Assembly (NCBI GenBank): GCA_037367355.1
Contig: CM074695.1
Coordinates: forward strand, 1,302,001-1,366,000
Direction of reading: 5' to 3'
From: Neoscytalidium dimidiatum
Taxonomy: Eukaryota > Ascomycota > Dothideomycetes > Botryosphaeriales > Botryosphaeriaceae
DNA length: 64,000 nucleotides
Shown one piece after another: positions 33,057 through 43,203 of the stretch (positions are counted from its first letter, which is position 1; the number at the start of each line of letters is the position of its first letter). A program made the translations under genes and the position numbers. The notes under the pieces are model-generated. The model was not told the DNA's origin. It saw only the letters and a program-made list of their open reading frames with translations, and did no database searches.

Positions 33057-35984
33057 ATGCCCTCGAAACCTTCTTTCCTGTCCAGGTCGAACAGGTCGCA
33101 AGCTTCTGTCGGCAGTACCACCGACTACGCGTCTTCGGCCTCGTCAGGTAATCCACCTTGCCCATCTGCCAGACCCGCCAAGCCCCGCGCGCGACGACCC
33201 TCCTCCAGCGCTGACGGCCAGCTGCAGAACAGCGCTACAGACACCCAGACGACCCGAACCAACGCCCCTACCACTCGCCGCCGCCGACTGAGCGCCAGGC
33301 CTCGAACTTGTCCCTCGAGCGCCCGCCCATTAATGTTGCCGCTGCCGTCAGCGCCAACGAAGTCCTCGCAACGCCCATCGACCGCGCAGCCCCGCAGTCC
33401 TATGCCTCCTCCTACAGCCCGCACCCCGACAAGCGAGTGAACAACGGCCACGAGAAGAAGTCGTTGCGCAGCAGGCTCGGCCTTGGCCATTCCTCCAAAG
33501 ACGGCGCCGAACAGCAGCCCAAGGACAAGGGTCTCGGCAGACGCGTGTCCGTCAGAAAGAAAGAGGTCCCCGGCCAGCGCCCACAGAGCTTTGCCGAAGA
33601 GCAGCGCTACTGGCAGGGAAACCACCTAGCCCCCTCTCACGAAGCTGAGGAACCTAACCCTCACCTTGACCCGTTCCTGCAGGTTCAGCCCGAGGCCCGC
33701 TCACCTCTCCCGCCAGCAGAGGACCCCTACTACGAGCCCACCAATCTTGCCATTGGCCAGAGTCCCGACCCGAGCGAATATCGCAGGCCATCGCTCGCCC
33801 GCGTCAACACCCAGCAGAGCCTGCAGCAAAGCTTGCGTGGCCGGAACTCAGGCGAATACCATTATAGCCCCCACCCTCACGGCAACGGTGGCTTGAGCGC
33901 CCATCATCAGCCCCCACAGCACTACCACACGCCGCCGCAGGTACAGACCAACCAGAACCAGCAGTACCAAGCCTTCAATCCGCATTCTGCTGACAGCGCC
34001 GACTCGCAGTCTCAGCATCAGCTGCACGAGTTGGACTCTCAGCAAGAATATATCAGACAGCAGGCCGATTTCCAGGCCTTCCAGCGGCTCCAGCAGCAAG
34101 AGCAACAACATAAACAACAGCAACAACAGACACAACAAGGTCGTCCTGGTTCTAGGCAGCAGCAGGAGCAGGATCTTCAGTTCATTCCACCTGAGAAGCC
34201 CGCTCCGCCGCAGCACCAGCAATACCAAACGCAGCAACCCGAGGCATACAGAGCCCCGATCGTTCGTGTACCGGTGCAACCGCAACCACGCCGTCCTTCT
34301 CAGCAAGAACAGCAACCGCCTCAGCAGCAGCAGCAGCCGTACATCCCCCCCTCACCTGCTCCAAGCCACCAAAGTCAAAATCTAGCCCCGCAAACAACGC
34401 AAGAGTTCGTCGTCACCCCTGTGCAGGAATCCCACACCCAGCAGTCTGCCGACCAAATGCCACCACCGGGGCAGAACAAACGCGCCTCCGAGGTACCGAA
34501 AGGAAGTATGGTTCCTCCGTCCAGGGAAAACTCCAATCTCGCTCAACAACCGTCTAACCGTCAAACTTTTGGTGCAGATGTAGTTCCTTCCGGATCTCAG
34601 GACCAGCGCTTCAGAGGCAGCAAGAATGGCAATGATAGGGACAACGAGTCAGGTCGAGGCACCCCACCGCCAAAACGCTCCGTTAGTGACATGAGCGATG
34701 AAGACGTGGCACAATTGATGAAAGATCACGAGATCCTACGTAAGACACCTTCCGGGCAGATATCACGCGGCAGTTCTGATATACTTCGCAGGCGAGAAGT
34801 ACCAAAAGGTCAAGCGATACTTCTTCGATCAGCAATCTCAGGTCCATTCACTGCAAAACACCCTTGCCCACCAACGTCTTTCGCAGTCGCGCACGTCACT
34901 CGATGATACCGAGTACAGTGCTCGCTTCGAACGACTGCATGGCTTGGTCAAGCAGGCCGCCTTTGCGATAAGGAAGATCTGGAAAGAAATTCCTCCGTGG
35001 CTGCAGACTGCTGTGAATTCAGATGCAGTCAAGATTGGCACGCGCGAAATGACCGCGGTTGGACGTGCGGTCATCAGCAAATGGCTCCTTGACGAGATCT
35101 TCAACAAATACTTTCACCCAGATCTCGACCAGCACCTATCGAAGCAGCTCAAGAGCTGCCACATTAACATTCGCAAAAATGCTCCTCTAGCCGCAAACAC
35201 CGAAGAAGAGGAGGCTCTCACCTCTAAACTTATCAATTGGCGCCTCGCAACCACAGAAGGTTTCGCCGAACAGCTCAGAGGGCAGCAGGCCTTGACGAAC
35301 CGTGAACTCCTGATCAAGACTCTAAATGAGAGCCTAATCGCCACGATGGAGACGTACGTGGTCGACCCGAATCACGATGACTTCAAGGAGCTGAAAGCGA
35401 ACGTGCCTCCGATCATTGAATTGACGGTCAACATCCTGTCCCATTTGCCGCTAGAGAGTCGCGAGATTGCAATTGAGCATTACCCGCCCGGCCATGGCAT
35501 CATGGGCGAGCAGATGACGGTCGAAAGTGGCATCCCCGCTCTCACAACCCCCTGCTCTGAAGGTGTCCTCCAACACCGCGATCCCGACGCTGCCGAGCGC
35601 GCCAGCATGACCAGCACAGCGAGCGATATGAAGGATACCTCCGTGGCGGCCGCTGTGGATGATACTGACTCGCAGCAGAGCTCGCCACAGAGCCAACAGC
35701 AGCAACAGCAGCAGCAAGAACCCAAGCGCAACCGCGGCATGATATCGAATCTGCTGGGTGGCGGCGGCAAGAAGCTGCAGCAGAGCGAAGCCCGCCAACG
35801 CGAACTCCGCGAACAGCAGCTGGGCACTGCTCGCTCGGGCGATAATGGCGGCAGCCAGGTCAGCTTGCAGTCCGGTCCGCCCAAGGAGGAGCTGCCGCCG
35901 AGAGTGAGGATCGCGACGGGAATGAGTGTACGCATCTATGGGAAGGGCGTGTTGTGGAAGGCGACCGTCTTCCCGACGGCTTGA
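33057..35984 (+). CDS. Gln-rich coiled-coil protein, unknown (931 aa, three exons)
   Basis: The model is join(33057..33147,33228..34739,34792..35984). Introns: 33148-33227 (GTAATC, CTGAC branch, CAG) and 34740-34791 (GTAAGA, CTGAT, CAG); both phase 1 and in frame. It begins MPSKPSFLSRSNRSQAS. Residues ~100-480 are low complexity with Gln, Pro and His runs (CAG/CAA rich). A conserved-looking region starts at MSDEDVAQLMKDHEILREKY with a coiled coil (KYQKVKRYFFDQQSQVHSLQ) and runs through a helical domain (IRKIWKEIPPWLQ, GRAVISKWLLDEIFNKYFHP). The C-terminus has another short Gln run and ends RIYGKGVLWKATVFPTA. I do not recognise a named domain. Gln-rich stretches plus coiled coil suggest an assembly or scaffold role; inference only. 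Confidence 0.8.
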
Positions 35985-37553
35985 GCGACGCTTCGTGCCG
36001 TTGGAGGCTGATCTTCCTGTTGGTTCTTGGACCGGGCAAGAGGGGCAGAGAAGTAATGGAAAGGATGGAAAGAAAGGCTTGGCAGAGGTGTTGGCCTTGG
36101 ATAACGTTGACGACTCTTTTTCCCTTTCTTGTTCACCATATTCTTCTATCTCCTCTTTCTCTTCCCTTCTTCCCGGAGTCTCTCCTCTCTTTTTCGAGAA
36201 GGGATTTCGTCACTTTACTTAGCGTAGCGAGTCTTTCTTCTCTTTGGCCTTCTAACTCGGAAGTTTGATGGATGGAAGACAAAACACATGTGGAGAGATA
36301 AACTTATGTGTGAGTTGGCGGTTTAGCGTCTGATGGATGACGGATCTGTTTTATCTTCATGGTAGTTAGAGTGTTGCTTCCACGTATACCGATACCCTCG
36401 CTTTCTTCTTGATAAATACTTAGGCTTCTCCCTACAGCTTTGCGTATTGGCACCACTTCGCCTTCGCTGCCGTGTCTCGGTTTGTTGGATGGTGTGACCA
36501 AATGGTAATTTTGAGAGTTGTAATGGCGGCACAGTGGACCGCAATCACCGTCGTGAAGCACTACAAAGGTATGCATTATTTGACCAAGCTATCCTAAAAG
36601 CTCCTTACCTTGATTGACTTTGTCCGTCTCCCTCGAACTGTTTATCTAGAACGATCCGGATCTTTGGAGAAGTCGAGCGGAACACGGGGAAGTCGTAAGC
36701 TCTCGGATTCCAGAATCACTAAAGGTGAAGTGTAGTGGCAGAGCGGTTTCCAGCAGCTCTCATAGCCCGGTTAGGGTCGTTACGACTGGGTGATTCGAGA
36801 AGGTATACGTAGAAGGGCAGATGCATGTTCACGGAGGCCTTCCCGATTAAACAGTCTCATCATCGCCATGTCACATCAGCTATGATCAACAACGGGGTCC
36901 TATGCGGAAAGAAAGGGCTCAGGTTGATTGCTTTCAGTGATATCAATGAGCTGGGAGTATGGTTCAAGCGAAAGGACTGCGTATTCTAGTGAAGAATGCG
37001 ATGCCTCAGTTCGGCAAAGCGTCTGCAAGGACATCAACGCAGCCACGCGACATTACTTGACTTCACAGCCGCAGAGAGGTTCTCCGTAGTGCATCCATTG
37101 CTCCAAGTAATCAGCACCGAATCGAGGCTGCGAGTCTCTTCTTTTGAGCAATCCTGGGCCGACCACCACCGGATCCAGGCCTGCGTCCGCCAAAAGAGAA
37201 TGCTACCAAAATATCCACACACAAAGGAAAGTTGTTTTGCTGACTTACTGTGAAATTGATTATTTGGAAGGATTTTTCAGCCCATAGAAACGCCACAAGT
37301 GAAATGCATAGTAAGTACAGGAAAGAAGGAGCTGCAGAGATAATGGTGATACACAGATCGACCACACTAATCGTAACCGCCCCCAACAAAAAACCTCTTC
37401 AGGAGGGACCTTTTGTCTATATCTTCCCCCCTCCTCCAACCATCGTATCTGGTCACCTTTTCCATCCTACAATATGGGGTAACAGAGAAGGAGCCGCACG
37501 GAACACCCGCAGACGGACACTTACGAGATACATACAACGAGTGGCAGCTCGTG
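35985..37553. other. Convergent intergenic region
   Basis: It lies between the 3' ends of the Gln-rich gene and the monooxygenase gene. No coding sequence, RNA gene or repeat recognised. Confidence 0.5.
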
Positions 37554-39572
37554 TCAGTAGAAGATGTTCTTGAGGAAGCTCGTCACGTCCTCGCACCGCG
37601 TCAGCTCGGCGACCATGCCGACATAGCCGTCTGGGCGCACGAGCGCGAGCGTGCCGCAGTCCTCGCGCACGCCGTGCTCCGCGTGGCCCTTCCCACCGAC
37701 GTCCTCGTAGACCCTCGTCGGCCACTGGCTCGCGAACGGCTCGGGTAGGTCGCGCAGCTCGACGTCCGCGCGCGGCAGCGTGTGCACGAGGAACAGGTCG
37801 ACGGCGAAGCGGCGGTTGGGCGCGGGGATGGCGCTGGTGACGTCCTTGTGGTGGAAGGGGCCCGCAATGGCGCCCTCGCCGCCGCCGCCGATGTAGAGCG
37901 GAGACTCGCGCGAGGCGAGGTACCGCGCCAGCCCGGCGATGCGTGGAGAGAAGAGCAGGGCGCCGGCGAAGATGAACAGGTGGAAGCGGCCGTTCGACGT
38001 CATGTCGTCGAGGAGAGCGGTGGCGTTGCCGTCGACGTGCCGCTCCAGCGCCATGTCGTAGAGCCGCTTGCCCGGGACCAGTGGCTCCAGAGCGGTCGGG
38101 TCGACGGCGGCGCCGCGGGTGTTGGCGTCGACCAGCAGGCCGGCGGCGTAGCGGTGGTCCAGGCCGCTGGTGAAGCCGTGGGACTGCTGCCAGACGTCGC
38201 GCAGCTCCGGGCTGCTGTGGTTCTCAACGCGGCGGCCGTCCAGCTTCTGGCCGAAGAGCACGGCGAACCTGCGGTCGAAGTCGATGAGTTGGCGGGCGAT
38301 GGGCAGGCGCTCGTGCTCGTAGGTGGCGAGCAGTGATGGCCAGGCTAAGCCGCGCAGCACCAGGGCGAGTTTCCAGGTCAGGTTGTAGGCATCGGACACG
38401 CTGACGTTCATGCCCTGCGCGGCTTTGGGGCTGTGCGTGTGGCACGCGTCGCCCACCAGGAAGACGCGCTGCCGCTCGTCGCTGAAGCGCGAGACGAGCC
38501 GCTGCGTGACCGTATAGCGGCTGATCCAGAGGACTTCGGTGATGTCGAGCCTGTAGGGGTGCAGAATATCCCGCACCCGCCGCTGGAGCATGCTCAGCAG
38601 CTGGAACGACTCGTCTTCCGCAAGTCCCCCTTTGCCCTTCTCCTTCTGCGCCGCAAGCCCCTGGAGGTGCTCCGCGTCCGCCGGCTCCAGCTGCATGAAC
38701 ACCCGCAACCCTTCATCCTTCCGTGGAATCAGCATGCACCCGCCGCGCGGGGTGCGGATGGCGCAGCGCCGCCGGTAGTCCGGGAAGTCCGTCTTGAGCA
38801 GCACCTCGGTCACGCACCACACGTGCTCGCCGTCGAACGACTGCAACCCGATGCCCGCGATCCGCCGCGTCGCGCTCCGCGCCCCGTCCGTCCCCACGAT
38901 GTACTTGGCCTGCCATCTCTCGATCGCCCCGGAGACGTGGTTCTTCACGTGCGCCAGGAGCGGCCACTCCCCGCCGCCGTGCCGCCGCTCGTCGTAGCTG
39001 TAGTCGATCAGCTCGTGGAAGCGGCCGATCCGGTGGCCGCGAGATTCGATGTCGCGCTCGAAGACCGCCTCGATCTGGCCCTGGTCCGTGTTGAACATGT
39101 ACGGGATGGGAGTCGCTGCGGTCCATCAGTGAAACTCCGGAGCTTCCTGCAAAGAAGCCGCCCCAGCATGTTCGCTCAGCATTCACCGTCGACTACTTCA
39201 CGGCCCACGCTGGTCCGAGAAAGCTTCCCGTGCTCGTCGGGCCCCCAGAAGGCCGTCTCGGTGAACCGGTGGCCCCTCTCGTCTAGGGTGCGGAGCGAGT
39301 TCATCGTTTGCAGGATCTCTTGCGTGCGAGGTTGGAAACCTGGCTTCCTTCAGCCCGTTTCTCTGGACGCCGGACCCCCTTGGGAATCGGGAGGACTCAC
39401 CACTCGCGTGCCCTGCTTGAGTTCGGACCGGTCGCTTGTCGAAAATGCGAAAGCCCACGCCGTAACGTGCCAGTGTTGCTGCCGCCATGCAGCCGGCCGG
39501 GCCGGCGCCGATGATGAGCACGTCGGCACGCTGTGCGGGTGCTGGATCATTGCGAATGTTCTGGACACCCAT
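37554..39572 (-). CDS. FAD-dependent aromatic monooxygenase, phenol hydroxylase type (628 aa)
   Basis: The model is complement(join(37554..39115,39187..39339,39401..39572)). Introns: 39340-39400 (GTGAGT, CAG) and 39116-39186 (GTGAAT, CTGAT branch, GCAG); all phases fit. The protein has a Rossmann motif IIGAGPAGCMAAAT near residues 20-33, a second FAD motif (YIVGTDGARSATRR), and the GD motif VFLVGDACHTHSPKAAQG near residue 326. The C-terminal ~190 residues resemble the thioredoxin-like domain of phenol 2-monooxygenases (DLFLVHTLPR ... LALVRPDGYVG). Such enzymes hydroxylate phenols or polyketide/benzoate-type aromatics using NAD(P)H and oxygen in the cytosol. The substrate cannot be told. No other pathway gene lies beside it, so a role in catabolism or secondary metabolism is open. 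Confidence 0.92.
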
Positions 39573-40959
39573 TTTGGGATTATTAGAGGAATGAAGCTGT
39601 TATATTGAAGCAATGTTGAGTCTCTCGGAGCGAGTATGGAGGATGGCGGGAGATAGGCGCCAGCCAGCGAAAGAACATTTATGGATTTCGTTTTCAAGAT
39701 CTTGTCGGAACAATAATTCTAGACAGGGATCTTTTCAGAGTAATTGAGGCACTTAGGTGAACCCAAATTACCGCTTTTAGAGTCCCTTTCCATATTGTCC
39801 GGGCTGCGTGACCGTAGGAGCTCTGAACCCCTCAACCACGCGACACGGGCAGTGGAAGATTCTACCATCAGGCTGTCTACACTTCATCCGAAGGAGACAA
39901 GCTTCGTGTCGCTCGGAACTTCATTCAGATCAGCACTGAGTCAAGGCGCCTTTAATCCTCGGATAGAGTGGCTATACGTCTGTACTAGTACTGGCCGCTT
40001 CGAGTCGTTACGGATAGTCATGTGACCCGGAAATCTGGTCCGGAATTGCCCCACGGTGAATGAACCTTCTGTATTTACTCTAGCCTGCATGTTATTCTGA
40101 AGCGGATACTAGGATCACTTCGTGATCCCTTTATTTTTCTTAGAATGGCTAACTACGCACCCACAGACGACTCGTTCAACAATCCCGGCAGTATATTCAT
40201 GATGTGGAAATAATATTATGTTATATAAACAAAATAAGTAACCAGTACAGAGTCCACGTCAAGAATCAAAAGGAAACCTCAAGTTCCCACTATTACAAGT
40301 TCAAATCTAGGTCTTCATTCAGAGGCGATGAAGGGTTAATCGAGAATCAGATAAAAAACATAATCTTGATGTCGTCTAGTACTCATCGTAAAATGGAATT
40401 AACAGCAATATATTTATAAGAGAAAGCAGCTATGTAGGAAGATATCGGTGTATCGAGCCCGCCTATTATGAAAGTCTGTAGGCTGGGCCGATGTGGAGGC
40501 TATGTGGCGGAGAAGTTGTTTGCGTAGTCAAGACACTGAAACCCCCTACTTCCAAGAGCTACCGGTCCCGGTTGTTCCTGCAAAGTGAATATACTTACAA
40601 ACCATGAAACCGGAGCGCGGCGGCCTCCGAAGGGGTAAGCTGTGTGCAGACTCTTCACAACCAGGGCTTGTCAGACCCACGCCCCATTCTCCTTGGCGAA
40701 GGTTGCTACAAGACGTCGATCAGGACGCGTTAGTACTGCCGGTCTACGGCGAACCCCGCTGAACTGAAAATCGTCAACATCAGTATAACACAGAATTTCT
40801 GTCAAAGACGCTCCCCGGCCACGTTGTAGTCCCTTAAATTGGAAGTATCTTGTCTGAAGTACAAAATTAGCCGGCTTCAATCCTCTGTTCGCAAGTATCC
40901 TTAGTGCCTTTCCATCTTCATATCCAGCTTGACCCCTATTCTTTCTACTTGCCGCCGCA
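39573..40959. other. Divergent intergenic region (monooxygenase / urate oxidase promoters)
   Basis: No coding sequence recognised. It has AT-rich patches at about 40080-40420 and a candidate UaY-type site at 40617-40630. Confidence 0.55.
40617..40630 (+). promoter_or_regulatory. Candidate UaY-type activator site upstream of urate oxidase
   Basis: The sequence is GCGG-N6-CCGA, one base off the palindromic TCGG-N6-CCGA consensus reported for the purine-utilisation activator UaY of Aspergillus nidulans, 330 bp before the urate oxidase ATG. Single short match; inference. Confidence 0.3.
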
Positions 40960-41978
40960 ATGTTTCGACTGAGTTCCGCCCGCTATGGCAAGGACAACAT
41001 CCGCCTCTGCAAGGTCCATACACATCCTGATGGAACTCAGACTGTTGTGGAGCAAACAATCCGCGTGCTGCTCGAGACCGAGGTTGAAGACCCGTATATG
41101 ATCCTTTCTCAGTCTAGGCTTGTACATTTTCATAACTAACACCCTGCTGCAGTTATACCAGAGCGGATAACTCCTCCATCGTTCCGACCGATACCCAGAA
41201 ACAAGTCATCTATGTTCTCGCAAAGCAGGGACCAATCTCTCCCCCTGAATTATTTGCTTCTACCATTGGTAGCCAGCTTCTTGCGAGGTACTCGCACATC
41301 CGCGCGGCGAACATTGTAATTGTGACGCATAAATGGACACGTATGACTATCGACGGAAAACCACATCCTCACTCATTTGTGCGCGATGGCGAGGATATTC
41401 GTACCGTCGAAGCCATCATCGGTAAGGGCAGACTTGGTACAATATCTATCAGGAGCGGCATCGACAGGCTACCCATATTGAAGAGTACCGGAGCATCCTT
41501 CGTCGGCTTCCAGCAAGACGAATATACACGTCATCCTGAGCTGCGAGACCGTATCCTGAGCACCGTAGTCAAGGCTGAATGGGGATGGAAGTCGTTCTCT
41601 GAACTCAATGAGGTGACGAGTATAGCCGCCAAGTTTGACGAGGCTTTCGACGCTGTAAGGAGGATCACATTAGACAAATTTTCCAAGGAGAACATCGTCA
41701 GTGTGCAGAATATCGTGTACAAGATGGCTAGCCAGGTCCTTGCTACGGTGCCGCTCGTGGACACTGTGACCTACTCTCTCCCGAACAACCACTACTTTGA
41801 GATTGGTATGTCTGTTGACCAAGGGTGACATCAGAGATGCTAATTTTGTCCAGATTTAAGCTGGTTCGAGGGCCTGAAGAATACTGGAAAGAATGCTGAG
41901 GTTTTCGCTCCTCAAACTGATCCTAACGGATTGATTCAGTGCACTGTCGACCGTAAAAAGCTGAAGGCGAGACTTTGA
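40960..41978 (+). CDS. uaZ: Urate oxidase (uricase), peroxisomal (303 aa, three exons)
   Basis: The model is join(40960..41093,41153..41805,41854..41978). Introns: 41094-41152 (GTATAT, ACTAAC branch, CAG) and 41806-41853 (GTATGT, GCTAAT branch, CAG), in phase. The enzyme oxidises uric acid with oxygen to 5-hydroxyisourate in purine breakdown. Family sequences are plain: RLCKVHTHPDGTQTVVEQT, YTRADNSSIVPTD, HKWTRMTIDGKPHPHSF, GFQQDEYTRHPELRDRI, LPNNHYFEIDLSW and NTGKNAEVFAPQTDPNGLI. Catalytic residues align as Lys11, Thr57 and His258 (Lys10, Thr57, His256 in the A. flavus enzyme). The C-terminus ARL fits a type 1 peroxisomal signal. The length is normal. It converges on the broken enoyl-CoA hydratase gene, which also ends in ARL. 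Confidence 0.96.
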
Positions 41979-42163
41979 ACTCGTATCATGCGACAAATAG
42001 TGAGGGCTTGTTGACATGAGGTCCAGCTCGCCATGGTTGTAATGATGACGCAGCCCGGCAAATCTTGGGTTATGTGCTCTGGGAACGGCTTGTGTGAATG
42101 ATTTCACTGATGTGTTCAACTGGGTTTAAGCTTAATTACTTTTGAAGTTACAATCCAACTCCC

Positions 42164-42525
42164 TCACAACCTCGCCCCCCTCACCCCAGGGGCCCAACCC
42201 CTCGTCTCCCTCCCATGCACCCAACTAATCCTCCTAAACGCCTCCGCCGCATCCCCCCACAGCTCTGCCCTTAACAGCGCATACACCCCACCCTTCGCCT
42301 TCGCAGCCACCCTCTGTGCCACCGCCAGCGCCTCCGCCTCCACCCTCCCCGCCTCGACCGCCACATCCACGATCGCCTCCGCCACCGCCTCCCTCCCCGT
42401 CCACTTATACCCCTCCAGCAGCATCTTCCGCGCCGTCGCAGCGCCCAGCTTCGCGCGCAGCAGCGCGCCAAGGCCGTCGAAGTGCATGCCCAGGTCGACG
42501 GGCGGCATGCACCAGGTGGCGTCCA
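42164..42525 (-). pseudogene. Enoyl-CoA hydratase/isomerase, 3' part (split by transposon)
   Basis: This is the C-terminal ~120 codons of a crotonase-family protein. After the break come WCMPPVDLGMHF, LGALLRAKLGAATARKMLLE, GYKWTGREAVAEAIVD and an alpha-helical end, with the last residues GARL giving a PTS1-like signal. It continues exactly from the 5' part at 60986-61385. Removing the inserted element and one copy of the 8-bp duplication restores a single 253-codon frame, the usual size for peroxisomal delta3-delta2 enoyl-CoA isomerase-like proteins. The piece is GC-rich and otherwise undamaged, so the interruption is the only visible lesion. As it stands there is no start or promoter of its own. 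Confidence 0.9.
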
Positions 42526-42533
42526 CGCACATG
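42526..42533. repeat. Left 8-bp target-site duplication of the hAT element
   Basis: CGCACATG; its partner at 60986-60993 is CGCACATA. The single G-to-A difference is what RIP would produce. Eight bases is the hAT hallmark. Confidence 0.9.
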
Positions 42534-42544
42534 CAGGGGTCGCA
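42534..42544 (+). repeat. Left terminal inverted repeat of hAT element
   Basis: CAGGGGTCGCA; perfect inverted match to 60975-60985. hAT termini typically begin CA(G/A). Confidence 0.9.
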
Positions 42545-42814
42545 ACAAACAAACCAAGCAAACAGTTTTCGCTATAGCATAGCGCAAACCAACACCAATT
42601 CAGTTAACTGCTAAGACGAGCTAAGCAATTAGTTTTAGGAAAATAATAAGTAAAATTAATAGTTCTTATTAACTAATAGGCGAAGACGCATCGCGCACGC
42701 GTAAAAGATATAAAAATTTACTATAGGAACGCATTAAACGTCCCTACGTGCCTTAAAAATAGGATAAGAGGTAAGAGTCGTAGAAAAGGGGCCTAGGGAG
42801 TTTACGATATATTT

Positions 42815-42819
42815 TATAG
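42815..42819. repeat. 5-bp target duplication (TATAG), left side of LTR element 1
   Basis: TATAG here and at 49535-49539 flank LTR element 1 exactly. Confidence 0.92.
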
Positions 42820-43203
42820 TATTACGCCGGGACTCTTTTTAGGGGAGTCGAGGCGCGTCGTTAGGCAGCTTAGGCTTTCTAGGGGCCGATATAATAGTAG
42901 GTAGGGGAGGTTTATATAATAGTAGGGTAGGAATTAATTAATAAGTTAACTACGGGGGTCCTATCTACTATAAACGAGTATACTCTATATACTATAGGAG
43001 ATAGTAGATATAACTACTAGCCGTAACCGCGGTAGTTCTAATAGTTAGGTTAAGTAGTTAGGCCTTAGTATTATAACCGCGGTATTATTACTAAGTTATT
43101 AGGGTAGCTACGGGCGTCTTATATCTTAGCTATATTATATTAGTAGGTCCGATTTCCTCTAGCTTAGTACTTCCTCTCCTTCCCTTCTTACTACGCCGTA
43201 ATA
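42820..43203 (-). repeat. 3' LTR of LTR element 1 (384 bp)
   Basis: It starts TATTACGCCGGG and ends GCCGTAATA (ancestral TG...CA ends changed to TA). Same length as its partner; by eye all differences between the two are C/T or G/A transitions. Confidence 0.92.

Noticed and set aside
36720..36800. tRNA-like sequence
   Set aside because: Some GG-TTC-like words occur but no cloverleaf with a proper acceptor stem and anticodon arm could be drawn.
37782..39608. 184- and 391-codon plus-strand frames opposite the monooxygenase
   Set aside because: Complementary shadows of the FAD monooxygenase exons; no domain of their own.
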